A DNA stretch of 64,000 nt from Bimastos eiseni (GCA_959347315.1 OY365806.1:22954900-23018899), one strand, 5' to 3'. Shown: positions 48,601 through 59,914, counted from the stretch's first letter. A program made the numbers and translations. The notes: a model not told the origin generated them from the sequence alone.

Positions 48601-51600
48601 TATAAGGTCTGTAAGCAATGACTAGCAAGTGACTTATATTGAAAGCAATTAATCAACTTGTGAGCATCAATAAACTTTATTCTTGCTCAGGACCTAGACT
48701 GTTATGCAAGCTGTTATCCAAATTTGTAAACAAGCTGCATTTGTGACAGCTTGTAATCTCGTAAATAAATGAATATTAATTGTTTTACTGCAGAAACAAA
48801 GTAACTCACTGTCATGCTTTTGTGGCATATTCTAATGTGAGAGGTCAATTATGAGGCACCGCTTTCTCTTTATGGCTTCTCAGGAATGCCCTGTTCATGA
48901 CTATTTTCAGGTGGTATTATCAATGTATCTATTATGTTTTAAATTTCCTTCATTTATCTCAGAAAATGTGATATATACTGCTCTTCTGTTCAAATTATTT
49001 TGGCTCTTTCTGTTGTCAGCATTGGCGTCTGATGTAGCTAAGCACTTGTATCTAAAATGCAGCTGGTGTTTCAGTTATAAGACAGAGCTCTGTGTTTGCG
49101 CTTCAGTTACAAGATTTCTTTAACACAGGACTGTTCTTTGAGTGCACTGAGGCGACTACTTACAAAATAAAATACTGTCTTTCTGTTCGTCAATGTGTTT
49201 AATTGATTAATTGTGGATTCTTATAAAAAGTGTCTGTCTTGTGAAGATTTGTATTTAAATTCTTTAGGAATCAAAGGTTCGCTTTGACGAAGATGAAGAG
49301 TTCAAAAAGCGAGCTTATGCTGCAGTTGTCCGACTTCAAGGCTATGAATCAGAGTTTGTCAAAGCGTGGACTTTGATCTGCGATGAGTCAAGGCAGGGTA
49401 GGTCGATGTTTTCATCTGGGTGCTGCTCAAAGTCAAGGTTGTCAATATGGAAATGTTGTTCATCTAGAATCAAGCTGTTTATAGTTCCTTTTGTCAAGCT
49501 ATGACTATACATGACCTATGTAATAATTTGATAAACTGTCATGAACATAGTTGTCCAAGTTGAATAAGTTTTCAACTGTAACTTCATGTTGATGCTTGCT
49601 TGGGCAATATATATCGCTCCATAGTGAATCAACGAGCTGTGTATTCCTGTCTGTATTCAGCCTTTTTGGGTCAGGCCCCACACTATCTTTGTGACCTTAC
49701 CTACCATCCTATTAGGCTGTCTCTCGTCCTCTTCATTCCTTTGATCGACATGATCTCTGGGTAATTTGGACTCAGATGGCTCTCGCTCGACATCGTGCTT
49801 ATGCATCTGTTGATCTTTTTGCTTTGGAATTATATTCCCTCTCTGACTCGCTCTTTGATTTTAAATCGGGTGCTTCTGTTTCTGCATGCATTCTTAAGAT
49901 TTTTTTCCCACAGGGTTTTTCGCACTGAGACCGCCTCTGAATAGGTCGTACTGGGAGAGGCACTATGGAAGTGTGAAAATACAATACAATATATGTAACT
50001 ACGATGATGGATTCTGGCTTTATTCTTATCTCTGTGTCATGCTCTTTAAATGTATTTTAGAGTTCACAAAGATCTATGAACGCCTTGATATCGAGAACTT
50101 AGTCGATAGAGGAGAGTCATTCTACCAACCACTTATGCCTGGTGTTGTGAAGCAGCTGGAAGAGAAAGGTTGGCATCATTTGGTTATCTCATTCTTGATT
50201 TAGTTATTGCAATGGTTCTCCAGGGGTTTCAAATGTTTCTCTAGATAAATGTTATGGTTTTCATAGGCCACTAGAGACTTTACGGAGCTTTTGATAAATG
50301 AGACGATACTTGACATGGATTTCAAACTAAGTTTATTATACCATATAACTCAGTTTATAATGTAATCTACTTATTGGTCTTTCGGGATATGACTCGCAAA
50401 GACAGCGCTAGAAAGAAGTTCTGATGTTTATTGTGATGTTCCAGCATAGTATTATTCATATAGGTTGTTCTGATATTTCTGCTTTTCATTTTTCATCAGT
50501 TATTCAAACTTAGTTAATGAGAAGCCACAGTTTGTTGTGCATGGGCTGATCTTGTTTGCCCTGCAGTTGAATTGCTGTTGCATTTGCGATTCAGCAAAAA
50601 TATCCTTCAACCCAAGAGCACTTGAGATCAACAGGCACAAAATATGATGAGGAGTTGCTTTCATTGTTACTGATAATAATACTTTGTATTATGTAATGAG
50701 TTTAATCTATTTGGATGTGATGTCAATTGATTTTATTTGAATGACATTAATGAATTTTTATAGGATTGGTTGAAGTTGATGATGGAAGGAAGATCTGTTG
50801 GCCACCAGGAATATCTATTCCACTGACAATTGTGAAATCAGACGGAGGATTTACATATGACACTTCGGATCTGACGGCCTTGCAACATCGTCTCAATGTC
50901 GAGAAGGCGGACAGTATCTTATATGTTGTCGACCAAGGCCAGGTTAGTTGGAACCCCTTAGCTTAAGGTTGACGTGGTCTTATGTTCCTACCCATGCTCT
51001 TAGGACTTTTCTTTTACTTTGACACTTGCTTGAAACTACTGTAAATACTCGTGAATAAGTCGCCGTCGTGTATAAGTCGCCCCCTACATTTTGGGCTAGG
51101 AAAGTGAGAAATTGCATTGATCCATATATAAGTCATGGCCGCATTTCGGCCTTCATCTGACACGCGACACGTGTTTGAATTTCGCATCAATGCATTTAGT
51201 TGTAACGTTTGAATAAATCTTTTGACCCCACCTAAAAAGTCCTTTGAATTATTGTTTGATAAATAAAGTATTAATATCTGTATATTAAAATGATTAATTT
51301 TTGGATGTGGACTTTGTAAGTTTTGCAGTTTGTCAATAAATTGGAGATGAGATAAATATTATTGTAAATTAGAGGAAGACTGCATAGAGCATAAATGCCT
51401 AGAGTCAACATTGCTGTTTTATATAGTGCTATACTTGAAATATTGTACCTGCAATATAATCCATGAAGTTCAACGCGGCCAACAGAAATAACTGATTATG
51501 TATATTGTCCTTACAAATGTAACATCTTTCAGCTTGAAATTTACCTGTGGGAATTTCAGGCCTAATGATAATGTTGCGCTATAGTTGCTATTATTGCGCT

Positions 51601-54600
51601 ATAATAATTTACATAGCTTGTCTCATGTTTAAAAGGTGGGAGTAAAGAAGAAGCAAGAACAAAGTTAGTTTTCGCCAGTAAACAAAATGCCGTTTTTGCA
51701 AGAATTTGTGTACAAAATGTAGTTTCATCAAATAGTAACTTTAAATAACACATAATACAAGAGTTATGATGGTACCAAATTTTTATAAACTATTCGCTAG
51801 CTTTTATTCCGGGAAAATGTGTACGTTTGTTAGCGGATTCTGCTCTGCGATCATTGATATTGGACACATGAAATTTTAGTGTGGTCCAAGTATAAGTCAT
51901 ACTCCCAACTTCGCATTATGATAAATGTTCAAAATTATGCGACTTATTCACGAGTATATATGGTAATACATCTTGGTCTATTAAATTTTATTGCTTTCTC
52001 TGATAAATAATGTTCTTTGTTTTAGATGAATACCTTGTGCTAGATTAGCAGCTGTGTTGTGTAGCTTTTATGTACAAAAGTGTTCCTCTCAAGATGATAA
52101 ACTGTGGCCATATGCATTGCATATTGCAGTTTGCTTATATTGAGCTGATGTTTCAGGAATGGAATTTTTGTTTCTAGGGAATACATTTGAATGGAGTATT
52201 CCAGATGGGTGCCAAAGCTGGATGGTTTGATCCTCAGGTGACCAGAGTGGAGCACATTGGCTTTGGAGTCGTCCTTGGTGAAGACAAGTAAATATATCGT
52301 GCTCATGGTGTTTTGTGTGACTAAGTAATAGTATTTCTTATACATGACAGATGACAGTAAGTTCATAGAGAAATCCTTAGACTTCTATGTATTTTCATGT
52401 TATGAAATTTGTGTGCAGTTAAAAAGTGTTGTTTACATATTGTTCTATAATGAGTTCTTCATGAGAAATGACGTTATGAACAGTCACTGCAATGCTACTG
52501 TCATAGATGTTAATGTGATTTAGTGAATTTGCTGATTACACCTCAATTGGACTAATCTATTTTAGTGAAAATTGCCAAAGTGGATGTGTAAAAAAGTCTT
52601 ATTTAGCTTACAATGGAACTATCGTATGATGGACTATGAGAAGTCACTTTTATTGGTTACTCTTGGACCATGTTTGAGTTATTATTAGTAGTGTCCATGG
52701 AATTGTCATCTTTCTTGGCTGTCAATATATAGTTTGCTGACAAAGTTTGTTATTAATGATCATAAAGGTAGACAGATCATTTGTTCATTGTTTTCAATTT
52801 TTTTCCATTTGAGTTTGCATTGTGGGATAGTGTGGTGGTTGACGTGTTAGACAATACAAAGGAGAGGTCGAGGTTCATGCCCCCGTCAGGGCAGAAATTT
52901 GGTTCGCAATTTCTGCTCTATCTGCAAACTCAGCTATAATGAGTATAGTACCCAGATTATTATTTACTGTCTGTGGTGAGGTGAGACCCGCCTTCATTTG
53001 TAAGCGCTGAGAATATGAAGTTGCTAGCATTTAATGCTCATTAGGGTGCATTGATCGCAATGGGAGAAAATCTTATTGTCTGATTTTTATTTCTAATAGT
53101 TCTGAATAGTTGTCAATTGATGTCAGTAGCACTCTGGTTTAATTTAAGCAATTTAGCATGCGATCTTGAGGTGCCCCAGTGACCTTGAAGTGCTGACTAT
53201 TGATGTAAAATATTTACCCATGTTAAGTAAGGAGTAATATCAAGAAAGCAAACTTCTATGATTTTACGGTATGAATCTGATGAAAAGCAGAATGATTTAG
53301 TCCTACTAATAAAACATGTTGAATATATTGATAAAACATGTTGGATAGAATTATTTGTAAATCATGTTCGATATATTAAAACATGTTGGATAAGTTGGTA
53401 AAACATGTTGAATATATTGGTAAAACATGTTTGGATATATTAACACATTTTGGATTACAGGTCTGTGGGTAAAGCATTTATGCTACCTGACCCAAACCCG
53501 TAACCCAGGACCGTTACAACAGCTTCGATGACAGCAGCCGTGGGCTAGCGATGGCGGCAGAAGCAGGAGAAGGAAGAGGATGTGGAGGAGGAAGAGGAGA
53601 AAAGAAGAAGAGGAGGAGGACGGAAGTTGGAGGATGGATCAATGGAGGAGAGGAGGGAAAGGAGAGGCAGCTGAAGGTTCAGGAGCACAAACAGAAGCAG
53701 AAGCAAGAAGAGGAGATTGGAGACATAAGGAGGAGAAAGAGAAGTAGGAAGAAAAGAAAGAAGAGGTAGAAGAGGAGTGTGGACCTTGAGGAGGAGAGGA
53801 AGAAGAGAAGGATGAGGAGTAGGAAATGGCAGACAGTCAAATGCAGAAGGGAAAGCTGGAGGATGAAGATGAGGACAAAATAGAGGAGGAAGAAGATGAC
53901 AAAATAGAGGAGGAGGAGTAAGAGGGAGATAAAGGTAGTATAACATGGCAATGATGACCTGCAATGTTAAAATGCAATGGTTTGGAGCCTTCAAATCATG
54001 AACATTTTGGGGTCCAAGAACTTGTCCAAAAATTCAAAAATTTAGAAGCTAACGAAGTATAAATGGCACCTATCGGCAACTATTAGAACTTTCCTTCAAA
54101 GAATTTGTCTTTCAATGCTCATGCCTCTTAGGCTGGCTCAATAGACTGCTGCACTCAGCTTCTTTTCTAAGTTAATTGTATGTGTTCTGCATTAAAATCA
54201 ATAGGAAGAAATTCAAGACTCGATCTGGAGACACCGTTCGATTGGTAGATCTGCTTGATGAAGGAATCCGTCGTGCAGAACAAAAACTTATTGAAAAAGG
54301 ACGCAATGAAGTAAGTTATTATCATTGGCCAGACGATGTTTTGAATAGTTTTAGGAAGATTTTTTGTGATGAGTTTTTTGACTAGGTTCAGTTTTTTTCA
54401 TGAATTGAGTGAAGGAATTGATGATTATATGTGTGATAGAGTTCTTTGTGAAGATGCAGAAAGTAATTTGTGTTAAATTTTCTCCATTTCTAATGATTCT
54501 GTGTGCTTTGTGTCAATTATTAGATGTGCATTTATAACGACTCTTTATGTAGATTTATCATTATCAAAAATATAATCTGTTAAACCTTAGCATAAATTAT

Positions 54601-57600
54601 GGCTGGGCTACTTAGATGTTGTGAACATACCTGTAATAAGCTCTTCAGAAAGGTATATATTTACAGGAATCATTTTCTGATTTAGGTTTAGCATCAATAA
54701 GCTCTTGAGTTAAATTTATTTATTTTTCATGTTACTTATTTGTGTCATTTTATATGTATTAATTGAGCCAGGCAATGACTTTTCAATGATGTATTTGGAG
54801 TGTAGTTATGTAAAAAAAACTGTGATTTGCGTTAATGTTTGTTTTATTTAGGTGTTGACACCAGAAGAATTTGGGTTGGCCAAAGAGGCTGTTGCCTATG
54901 GTTGTATAAAATATGCTGATCTGTCTCATAGTCGCATGAATGACTACGTCTTTTCATTTGATAAGGTTAGAACAATAAGTATCTTTAATTCAATTAATCC
55001 ATATGCTTATATCTGATAAGTACTAAGTTATTCGTTGATTTGCTCAGATGGTGCGTGTTTATTGTATGAATAAGGTTCATTCGATGTAGAGTTTGAGATC
55101 GATTCAAGTCAGCTCAACTATTGCTTCTCTTGTTAAAAGACTAACATAATGGTTTCTTAATGATTGAGTACTGCATATTTGGTTGATGTTGTGACAGAAG
55201 CTGTGCACGCAAACTCACAATACAGTGATTACTGCTAATTAAAAAGAGGTTCTGTTTGAGCTATTATTGGCCCAAGGGTCTTGTGGGTGACAATGAACTA
55301 CACCATTCGTATCAGATTAATTTAGCAATGCCATTTAATTGAAATTACTAAGGCACCCATTATAACAGATTTGACTAAAAATGAGTGAATTAACACCACC
55401 TATGAGCACTAAGACATTCTGCCACTCTGACTGAGACAGTTGTTACTCTCTTAAGATTGAGATGCTGAAGCATCTCAGTCTTAAGAGAGTCTTAAATTCA
55501 CCTAAGGTTGAAGAAATATTTATTGTAACAGAGGAAAATGCATCACTTCTGATAAGTATTTATTAATCAACCTGATATGTTATGAAAGCCATGTACTAAT
55601 TGTTCGCCCTTAAAATTTTGACCATGTGAGGGGTTTTTGTCCTCTTTTGAGCAGCTTTACCTTAAAGCTGAAAAGATCCTTTCCACTTCTATTGTGTGCA
55701 ACCTTGAGTACGCGTAGTTCCATTACTTGCCTACCCCAAATAACAATCGGAGCACTCCCTTTTTTGAAGGGAGCATTATAGATTTCTCCTGGAGACTCCT
55801 GATGATTGAATGTGATAACCTTTTCTTATTCACATACGATATTCATGAATATTCATGTCTTTATATAATGTCCTTCGTAACTGAGAACATGGTCTACAAC
55901 TGAATTAAATTCTATACTTACTTATCTATTACTTATCTATGATGCTGAAGCATCTCAGTCTTAAGAGAGTAACAACTGTCTCAGTCAGAGTGGCAGAATG
56001 TCTTAGTGCTCATAGGTGGTGTTAATTCACTCATTTTTAGGCAAATCTGTTAACAACCAATTGAAACTATACTCCTGCCATGGTTAGCGTACATCATGCA
56101 TGACTAGGATATTGATTCTCTTCAGTTGATTTTCAGATGCTTGATGATAAGGGCAACACAGCGGTCTACCTTCAGTATGCCTATATGAGAATAAGGTTGG
56201 TCATCTCACGTCTGTAATCCATCATTGCACACATCTATTAGATAAATTCACCTAAGGTTGAAGAAATATTTATTGTAACAGAGGAAAATGCATCACTTCT
56301 GATAAGTATTTATTAATCAACCTGATATGTTATGAAAGCCATGTACTAATTGTTCGCCCTTAAAATTTTGACCATGTGAGGGGTTTTTGTCCTCTTTTGA
56401 GCAGCTTTACCTTAAAGCTGAAAGATCCTTTCCACTTCTATTGTGTGCAACCTTGAGTACACTTAGTTCCATTACTTGCCTACCCCAAATAACAATCGAA
56501 GCACTCCCTTTTTTGAAGGGAGCATTATAGATTTCTCCTGGAGACTCCTGATGATTGAATGTGATAACCTTTTCTTATTCACATGCGATATTCATGAATA
56601 TTCATGTCTTTATATAATGTCTTTCGTAACTGAGAACATGGTCTACAACTGAATTAAATTCTATACTTACTTATCTATGGCTTCATCAGCTTAACAACCA
56701 ACATTTTTTAATAAGTTTTATGATCTTTTTACAATTTGTGGCTTGGAAATGTTTTCATATATTTAACCATTCTTTGCATTTCATAGCTGACTAAGTTTAT
56801 TTTGTAGCATGTAGTTATTATGTTTAAGAAAATGTTTAATGCCAAATTTATTAATGACTGAATTAGTTACAGCATTTGAAGGAAATTTTTAATGCATTGC
56901 CAATGACATTAGAGACTCAACAGACTTAAAATGAGTCTGAGTCATACACAGTAACATGTGGATAAAATAATGTTTGGTGGTGGTTGATTTAGGTCGATTG
57001 CTCGTACGGCAAATGTTACGGCTGAACAAGTCCAGAATGGCATTCAGTCGGCCTCAATTGTGTTGGATCATCCAAAGGAATGGAAACTGGCCAAATTGGT
57101 TCTAAAGCTTCCGGAGATTATTCTGCGCTGTGTGGAGGATTTGCACATTCACACACTCTGCGATTACCTTTATGAGCTGGCAACTACCTTCACGGAATAT
57201 TATGATTCTTGTTATGTGGTTGAGAAGGATAGACAAACAGGTAAAGCTCACCAGATTTAAGCTTGCATGACAGAAATTTGGGTGCCATTTTGTAGTTTCT
57301 GTCTATTTCACTCTGTGTGCTGCCGGTTATTATGTCTACTGCATTCCATCTCTGCTATCATTGTGCACATCATTGTAACTGTTCCTGCATTTCAAGTCTG
57401 TTGAGTTATGAGAATAACATTGACCGAAATATAACTTTGTTACTGTGGGTTAAATTGTCACGTGTCATTGAGTCATTACTGTAGTCTTTGCTGTGGTACA
57501 TTTAAATCTTCTGACCTGTCTCTGCTTGTTACTAATCGATTGTACCATGTTAAATGTTGCTGTTCATCATTGGTGTTGACCACTTTGTAAATTCTGTTAA

Positions 57601-57889
57601 TTTTTTAGGTTCTGTGATTATATTATTTAGGTTGATATTAGATTATTTTTAGCATTTATCTATTTTCTACAGTGCCTAGAATGTTTTGTCTGCTTCACCA
57701 CTAGGTCCACTACATAGCAAATGCCAATATAAATTCCCAAATGAATTGTAATATTACTTTATCGTGTAATTTGTTACAGGAGAGATCCTGAACGTGAATA
57801 TGAGTCGACTGCTTCTATGTGAGGCCACTGCAAACGTTATGAAGCAGGGCTTCAGTATCCTCGGTCTGAAAACAGTGGAAAGAATGTAA
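42645..57889 (+). CDS. RARS1: Cytosolic arginyl-tRNA synthetase, complete, 15 coding exons
   Basis: Class Ia aminoacyl-tRNA synthetase that charges tRNA-Arg in the cytoplasm; in animals it joins the multi-synthetase complex through its N-terminal coiled coil. All 15 exons join with GT-AG sites and consistent phases to 670 aa (human is about 660). Order: coiled coil (about residues 20-65), additional N-terminal tRNA-binding domain ([10 protein letters not shown]), HIGH motif as HVGH in [15 protein letters not shown], catalytic blocks [13 protein letters not shown] and [14 protein letters not shown], the KMSKS-equivalent KKFKTRSG, and the DALR-type anticodon-binding C-terminal domain ([20 protein letters not shown]). 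Presumed housekeeping expression. No lesion is seen. Confidence 0.97.
43520..43800 (-). mobile_element. LINE ORF C-terminal fragment (RARS1 intron 1)
   Basis: The minus frame contains [20 protein letters not shown] and AQNREKGR. This is the GKxxGKRxRGRPRxxWxD...AxDRxxW end of LINE endonuclease/RT proteins. Confidence 0.65.
44315..44461 (+). CDS. RARS1: RARS1 exon 2 (coiled coil)
   Basis: 49 codons with heptad-spaced leucines ([27 protein letters not shown]), the leucine-zipper-like part that binds the multi-synthetase complex in vertebrates. Confidence 0.93.
45090..45500. mobile_element. hAT-like MITE in RARS1 intron 2
   Basis: Left TAGGGTTGTTAATACCG and inverted right TAGGGATGTCAAACG. The 8-bp flanks ATTCACAT and GTTTACAT match at 6 of 8. 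The CCGG-rich subterminal AAACCGG strings occur at both ends. Confidence 0.65.
45815..45885 (+). mobile_element. L2-type 3' tail
   Basis: GCACCTCTGAATATTTATTC followed by GAGAGGTGCTATATAAATCT: a stem-loop, then the CTATATAAAT tail, matching the tails at 5.9 and 6.5 kb in sense. Confidence 0.5.
45913..46110 (+). CDS. RARS1: RARS1 exon 3 (additional domain)
   Basis: 66 codons ending [15 protein letters not shown]. The Met in [11 protein letters not shown] aligns with the internal Met that starts the short free form of mammalian ArgRS. Confidence 0.95.
46314..46386. repeat. 36-bp near-perfect palindrome in RARS1 intron 3
   Basis: 46314-46349 is the inverted complement of 46351-46386 at 34 of 36 positions around a single base. 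Both mismatches become G-U pairs in the transcript. Confidence 0.9.
46848..46937 (+). CDS. RARS1: RARS1 exon 4
   Basis: 30 codons ([20 protein letters not shown]) completing the additional domain; phase 0 at both ends. Confidence 0.95.
47665..47843 (+). CDS. RARS1: RARS1 exon 5 (HIGH motif)
   Basis: Contains [16 protein letters not shown] and [15 protein letters not shown], the class I ATP-binding signature. The final Arg codon is split. Confidence 0.97.
48423..48606 (+). CDS. RARS1: RARS1 exon 6
   Basis: [11 protein letters not shown] through [18 protein letters not shown] and DLQAFYK. The donor is GTCTGT, weaker than the neighbouring GTAAGC. Using GTAAGC would create a stop across the junction, so GTCTGT is the supported site. 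Confidence 0.93.
49268..49397 (+). CDS. RARS1: RARS1 exon 7
   Basis: [17 protein letters not shown] through [11 protein letters not shown] plus one base; acceptor TTCTTTAG. Confidence 0.95.
49590..49985 (+). mobile_element. L2/CR1-type LINE 3' end (RARS1 intron 7)
   Basis: Frames give SGPTLSL then [20 protein letters not shown] and SACILKIFF, a decayed APSYLSDLL...APxLWNSLPLSLRxxxSLxxFKxxLKTxLF tail. It is followed by GAGGCACTATGGAAGTG and an A-rich end. Confidence 0.6.
50061..50168 (+). CDS. RARS1: RARS1 exon 8
   Basis: [20 protein letters not shown] then [15 protein letters not shown]; the RGESFYQ block is conserved in eukaryotic ArgRS. Confidence 0.95.
50764..50942 (+). CDS. RARS1: RARS1 exon 9
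   Basis: [12 protein letters not shown] then [18 protein letters not shown] and [11 protein letters not shown], part of the catalytic Rossmann fold. Confidence 0.97.
51039..51963. mobile_element. 925-bp MITE with TA target duplication (RARS1 intron 9)
   Basis: CTGTAAATACTCGTGAATAA...GTCG at the left and its inverted partner at the right (CGACTTATTCACGAGTATAT) form a ~24-bp TIR with about three mismatches. TA flanks both sides. Subterminal TATAAGTC repeats are present. TA duplication suggests a Tc1/mariner-type helper. Confidence 0.75.
52178..52287 (+). CDS. RARS1: RARS1 exon 10
   Basis: [16 protein letters not shown] then [10 protein letters not shown], ending in a split Lys codon before the KMSKS-equivalent loop. 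Confidence 0.95.
52825..53050 (+). mobile_element. Possible tRNA-derived SINE relic (RARS1 intron 10)
   Basis: GGGATAGTGTGGTGGTTGAC and GAGGTTCATGCCCC have the spacing and shape of A and B boxes. It is a different family from the bra-intron SINEs. Only one copy is seen, so the call is tentative. Confidence 0.35.
53308..53457. repeat. ~21-bp tandem repeat
   Basis: Imperfect units of TAAAACATGTTGAATATATT, about six copies. Confidence 0.75.
53563..53935 (+). repeat. ~370-bp polypurine (GGA/GAA) tract
   Basis: Almost uninterrupted A/G on the plus strand (AGGAGGA, GAAGAAGAGG). The Lys/Arg/Glu/Gly-rich plus frames and the Leu/Phe/Ser/Pro-rich minus frames here are artefacts. It lies in RARS1 intron 10. 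Confidence 0.9.
54205..54310 (+). CDS. RARS1: RARS1 exon 11 (KMSKS-equivalent)
   Basis: [20 protein letters not shown]. ArgRS lacks a canonical KMSKS and uses this loop in its place, as seen here. Confidence 0.96.
54852..54965 (+). CDS. RARS1: RARS1 exon 12
   Basis: [20 protein letters not shown] then [18 protein letters not shown]; 38 codons, phase 0. Confidence 0.97.
55364..56053. repeat. Foldback (~105-bp arms) interrupted by repeat copy A
   Basis: 55364-55470 and 55941-56053 are inverted complements (AATGAGTGAATTAACACCAC...). A 30-bp block beginning GATGCTGAAGCATCTCAGTC occurs directly at 55461-55490 and 55941-55970, bracketing repeat copy A. Confidence 0.85.
55493..55929 (+). repeat. 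437-bp direct repeat, copy A (RARS1 intron 12)
   Basis: TAAATTCACCTAAGGTTGAA through ACTTACTTATCTAT. It matches copy B with only a handful of differences by eye and a 1-base indel. Confidence 0.92.
56137..56195 (+). CDS. RARS1: RARS1 exon 13
   Basis: 59-nt exon [19 protein letters not shown] plus a split Arg. It lies between two near-identical 437-bp repeats. Confidence 0.95.
56243..56678 (+). repeat. 437-bp direct repeat, copy B (RARS1 intron 13)
   Basis: Same orientation as copy A, starting about 50 bp after exon 13. No terminal inverted repeats and no coding sequence. Confidence 0.92.
56993..57240 (+). CDS. RARS1: RARS1 exon 14 (anticodon-binding)
   Basis: [16 protein letters not shown] through [20 protein letters not shown] and EKDRQTG; the helical DALR-type domain. 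Confidence 0.97.
57780..57889 (+). CDS. RARS1: RARS1 exon 15 (C-terminus)
   Basis: [20 protein letters not shown] and [13 protein letters not shown], then TAA. The terminal VERM resembles the VQRM end of vertebrate RARS1. Confidence 0.96.
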
Positions 57890-59523
57890 TTAGAGGATAT
57901 TTGAATTTGTAGAATTAGAAGAAAGTTTGCTTCATGTCTGCATTGTCTTCAACAAAGAACTTTAGTTTGATGACTCTAAGGGTCAGTGAAGTTCTGAAGT
58001 TATTAAGTGTGTGGATTTCTTGTATGATTTAAAAACAAGGTGCTTTTGTTAAAGGCTTTAATGGTAGTGCATGAAAGTATGATCTCTCTTCAGTTTAAGT
58101 TCAGCATATTCTGAATTGGATTTCTTAATCAGATTGTAAATGAATTTAAGAAAGATGATGAAAGATCAATTTTTTTATAAATGAATCAGAACTGATAGTC
58201 TGTTTAACCAGATTTTTACTTCAGCACTAATACAACACATCTTTATTACAACAAAACTTTATGTTGAAATTCGACATACCGTCATCAACAGTTTAATATA
58301 CGTGAAGTTTGAAATAAACAAGATTTTCACGTCAATTTCTGTCAGAACGGAAGCCATAATAAACTTTTAATACTGCAAATACATGTTTGATGATAATAAT
58401 GATCTGTGTGTCAAAGACTTAGTTGGAGATTATGATAATCTGTGTGTTTTAAATAAAAAATTCTAGTTTTTTTCACAGATTCTCAATTTATACAAATGCT
58501 TAATAGGAATGTAATTAACAGATGAATGACAAGCTGCATTAGTTTTACAGACACTTAGTGCACTCTTAATTCTTAAAGGATCAAGGTAAATTAATTTAAT
58601 GAGACCAATTTTGTTAAGTTCATCTTATGATGTGCCAATTTAGGATTACAAGTCCACCATAAGCTGACTGCCTCTCTCTCTTAGTGGACTGATTTTTTTG
58701 TAGTTTACTCCATTGGTTGATGCCTTGAGTATGAGAGATGGGAGCGTAGGCTGTATCACGTACCTATGCTGTGTAAGATATCGTACGGTTCGCTTCCCAA
58801 TGATGTCCGTAGCAGGGATGTCAATCCCCGCAGAGTGATGGAGGCATACCTCGGTACCAGGTGTCAGGAAGGCAAGATAATCCCCCATAACTCTAAAAAG
58901 TATCTCCTACCTGAAATCGGAGGCATTTTCCTGCAGAACCCTCACCTCTCTCTGGACGCCCCTGGTCCGTAGGCCTAGACCTACATATGGACCCTAAATG
59001 GCGTGACGCCCATTCAAACGGCCATCATCAATTAAATTAAATTATTAGCATGTAGGGTCGAGGTCATAATTATATATGCGGTCGCTATATAAAATCGAAT
59101 ACATTGATATTTGACAGTGGGCTTGCAATAATATTTTAAGCTTTCTATCATGTTGCAAACAACTTCACAGCATTCACAGTCGTATGACACAGAGGTAATA
59201 TAGTCTTTATAACATTGGAAATATCCATGCAGCCATTTAACGATGGTCATTTACTAAACAGGCTAACAGCACTTTGCAGCAGAGCTATTGATATTAGAAT
59301 AACGAGCTATAGGACTACACCTAAAAATCTATTGCCTCCGAAAAGCTGAGGAGACAGATAGCACAACGACTTAGCGTTGGCAGTCATATATCAACATATT
59401 CAGTCGATTGAAGCGGGAGTTTGTCGCTTTGCAATTAATCAGTCACGTACGTCATCATTATTTCCTTGGCGAAATCGTGAACGGTGATGTCACTAGTCGT
59501 AAATTTGAATCAGATAATGGGTC
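57890..59523. other. RARS1 3' UTR and convergent intergenic region
   Basis: AATAAA-like strings near 58314 and 58452 could serve RARS1 polyadenylation. The plus frame 58766-58972 (MLCKISYGSLPNDVRSRDVN...) is open but matches nothing I know; a decayed LINE tail is possible. The rest to 59523 is presumably the 3' UTR of the minus-strand gene. Confidence 0.45.
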
Positions 59524-59914
59524 TTAGCTTTCTGATCGGTCAGTAGGTTCACTCTGGCACTCCTCAACGAAAGCATCGTCTTCCGGTTCATCCTCGACGA
59601 CTGCCGTCTCTTCCTTCTCGTTGTACAGCCTCCGTCTGATCTGCGTGTACTCGATGAACTCGTCGTATTCCTCGCGCAGTATGTCGTCATAGAGTCGAAC
59701 GAGAATGCGTCTGTTGAAGAGCTGGAGTCCCTGGGCGAGGATGACGTCCCTTGCTGCCGTCTGGTTGACCGTCACGAGCCATCGGTTGTCGAGACCTCGC
59801 GCCCCGTGGATAGTGTTGCGATCGATGAACTGGACGCTGGTCACCCTGGCGCCCTCTACTCCCTGAATCAGGGCACGGATCATGTCCAGTACGTAACGGT
59901 GCGTGAGGAAAGTG
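59524..59914 (-). CDS. Orphan gene exon 2
   Basis: The acceptor TTCCCAAG follows a CT-rich stretch. Encodes TFLTHRYVLDMIRALIQG through an acidic end (VVEDEPEDDAFVEE) to TAG. The frame stays open 38 codons upstream of the acceptor, so a retained-intron or single-exon form starting at 60027 cannot be excluded. Confidence 0.7.

Noticed and set aside
53545..53994. 149-codon Leu/Pro/Ser-rich minus frame and Lys/Arg-rich plus frame
   Set aside because: Pure translation of the polypurine/polypyrimidine tract inside RARS1 intron 10.
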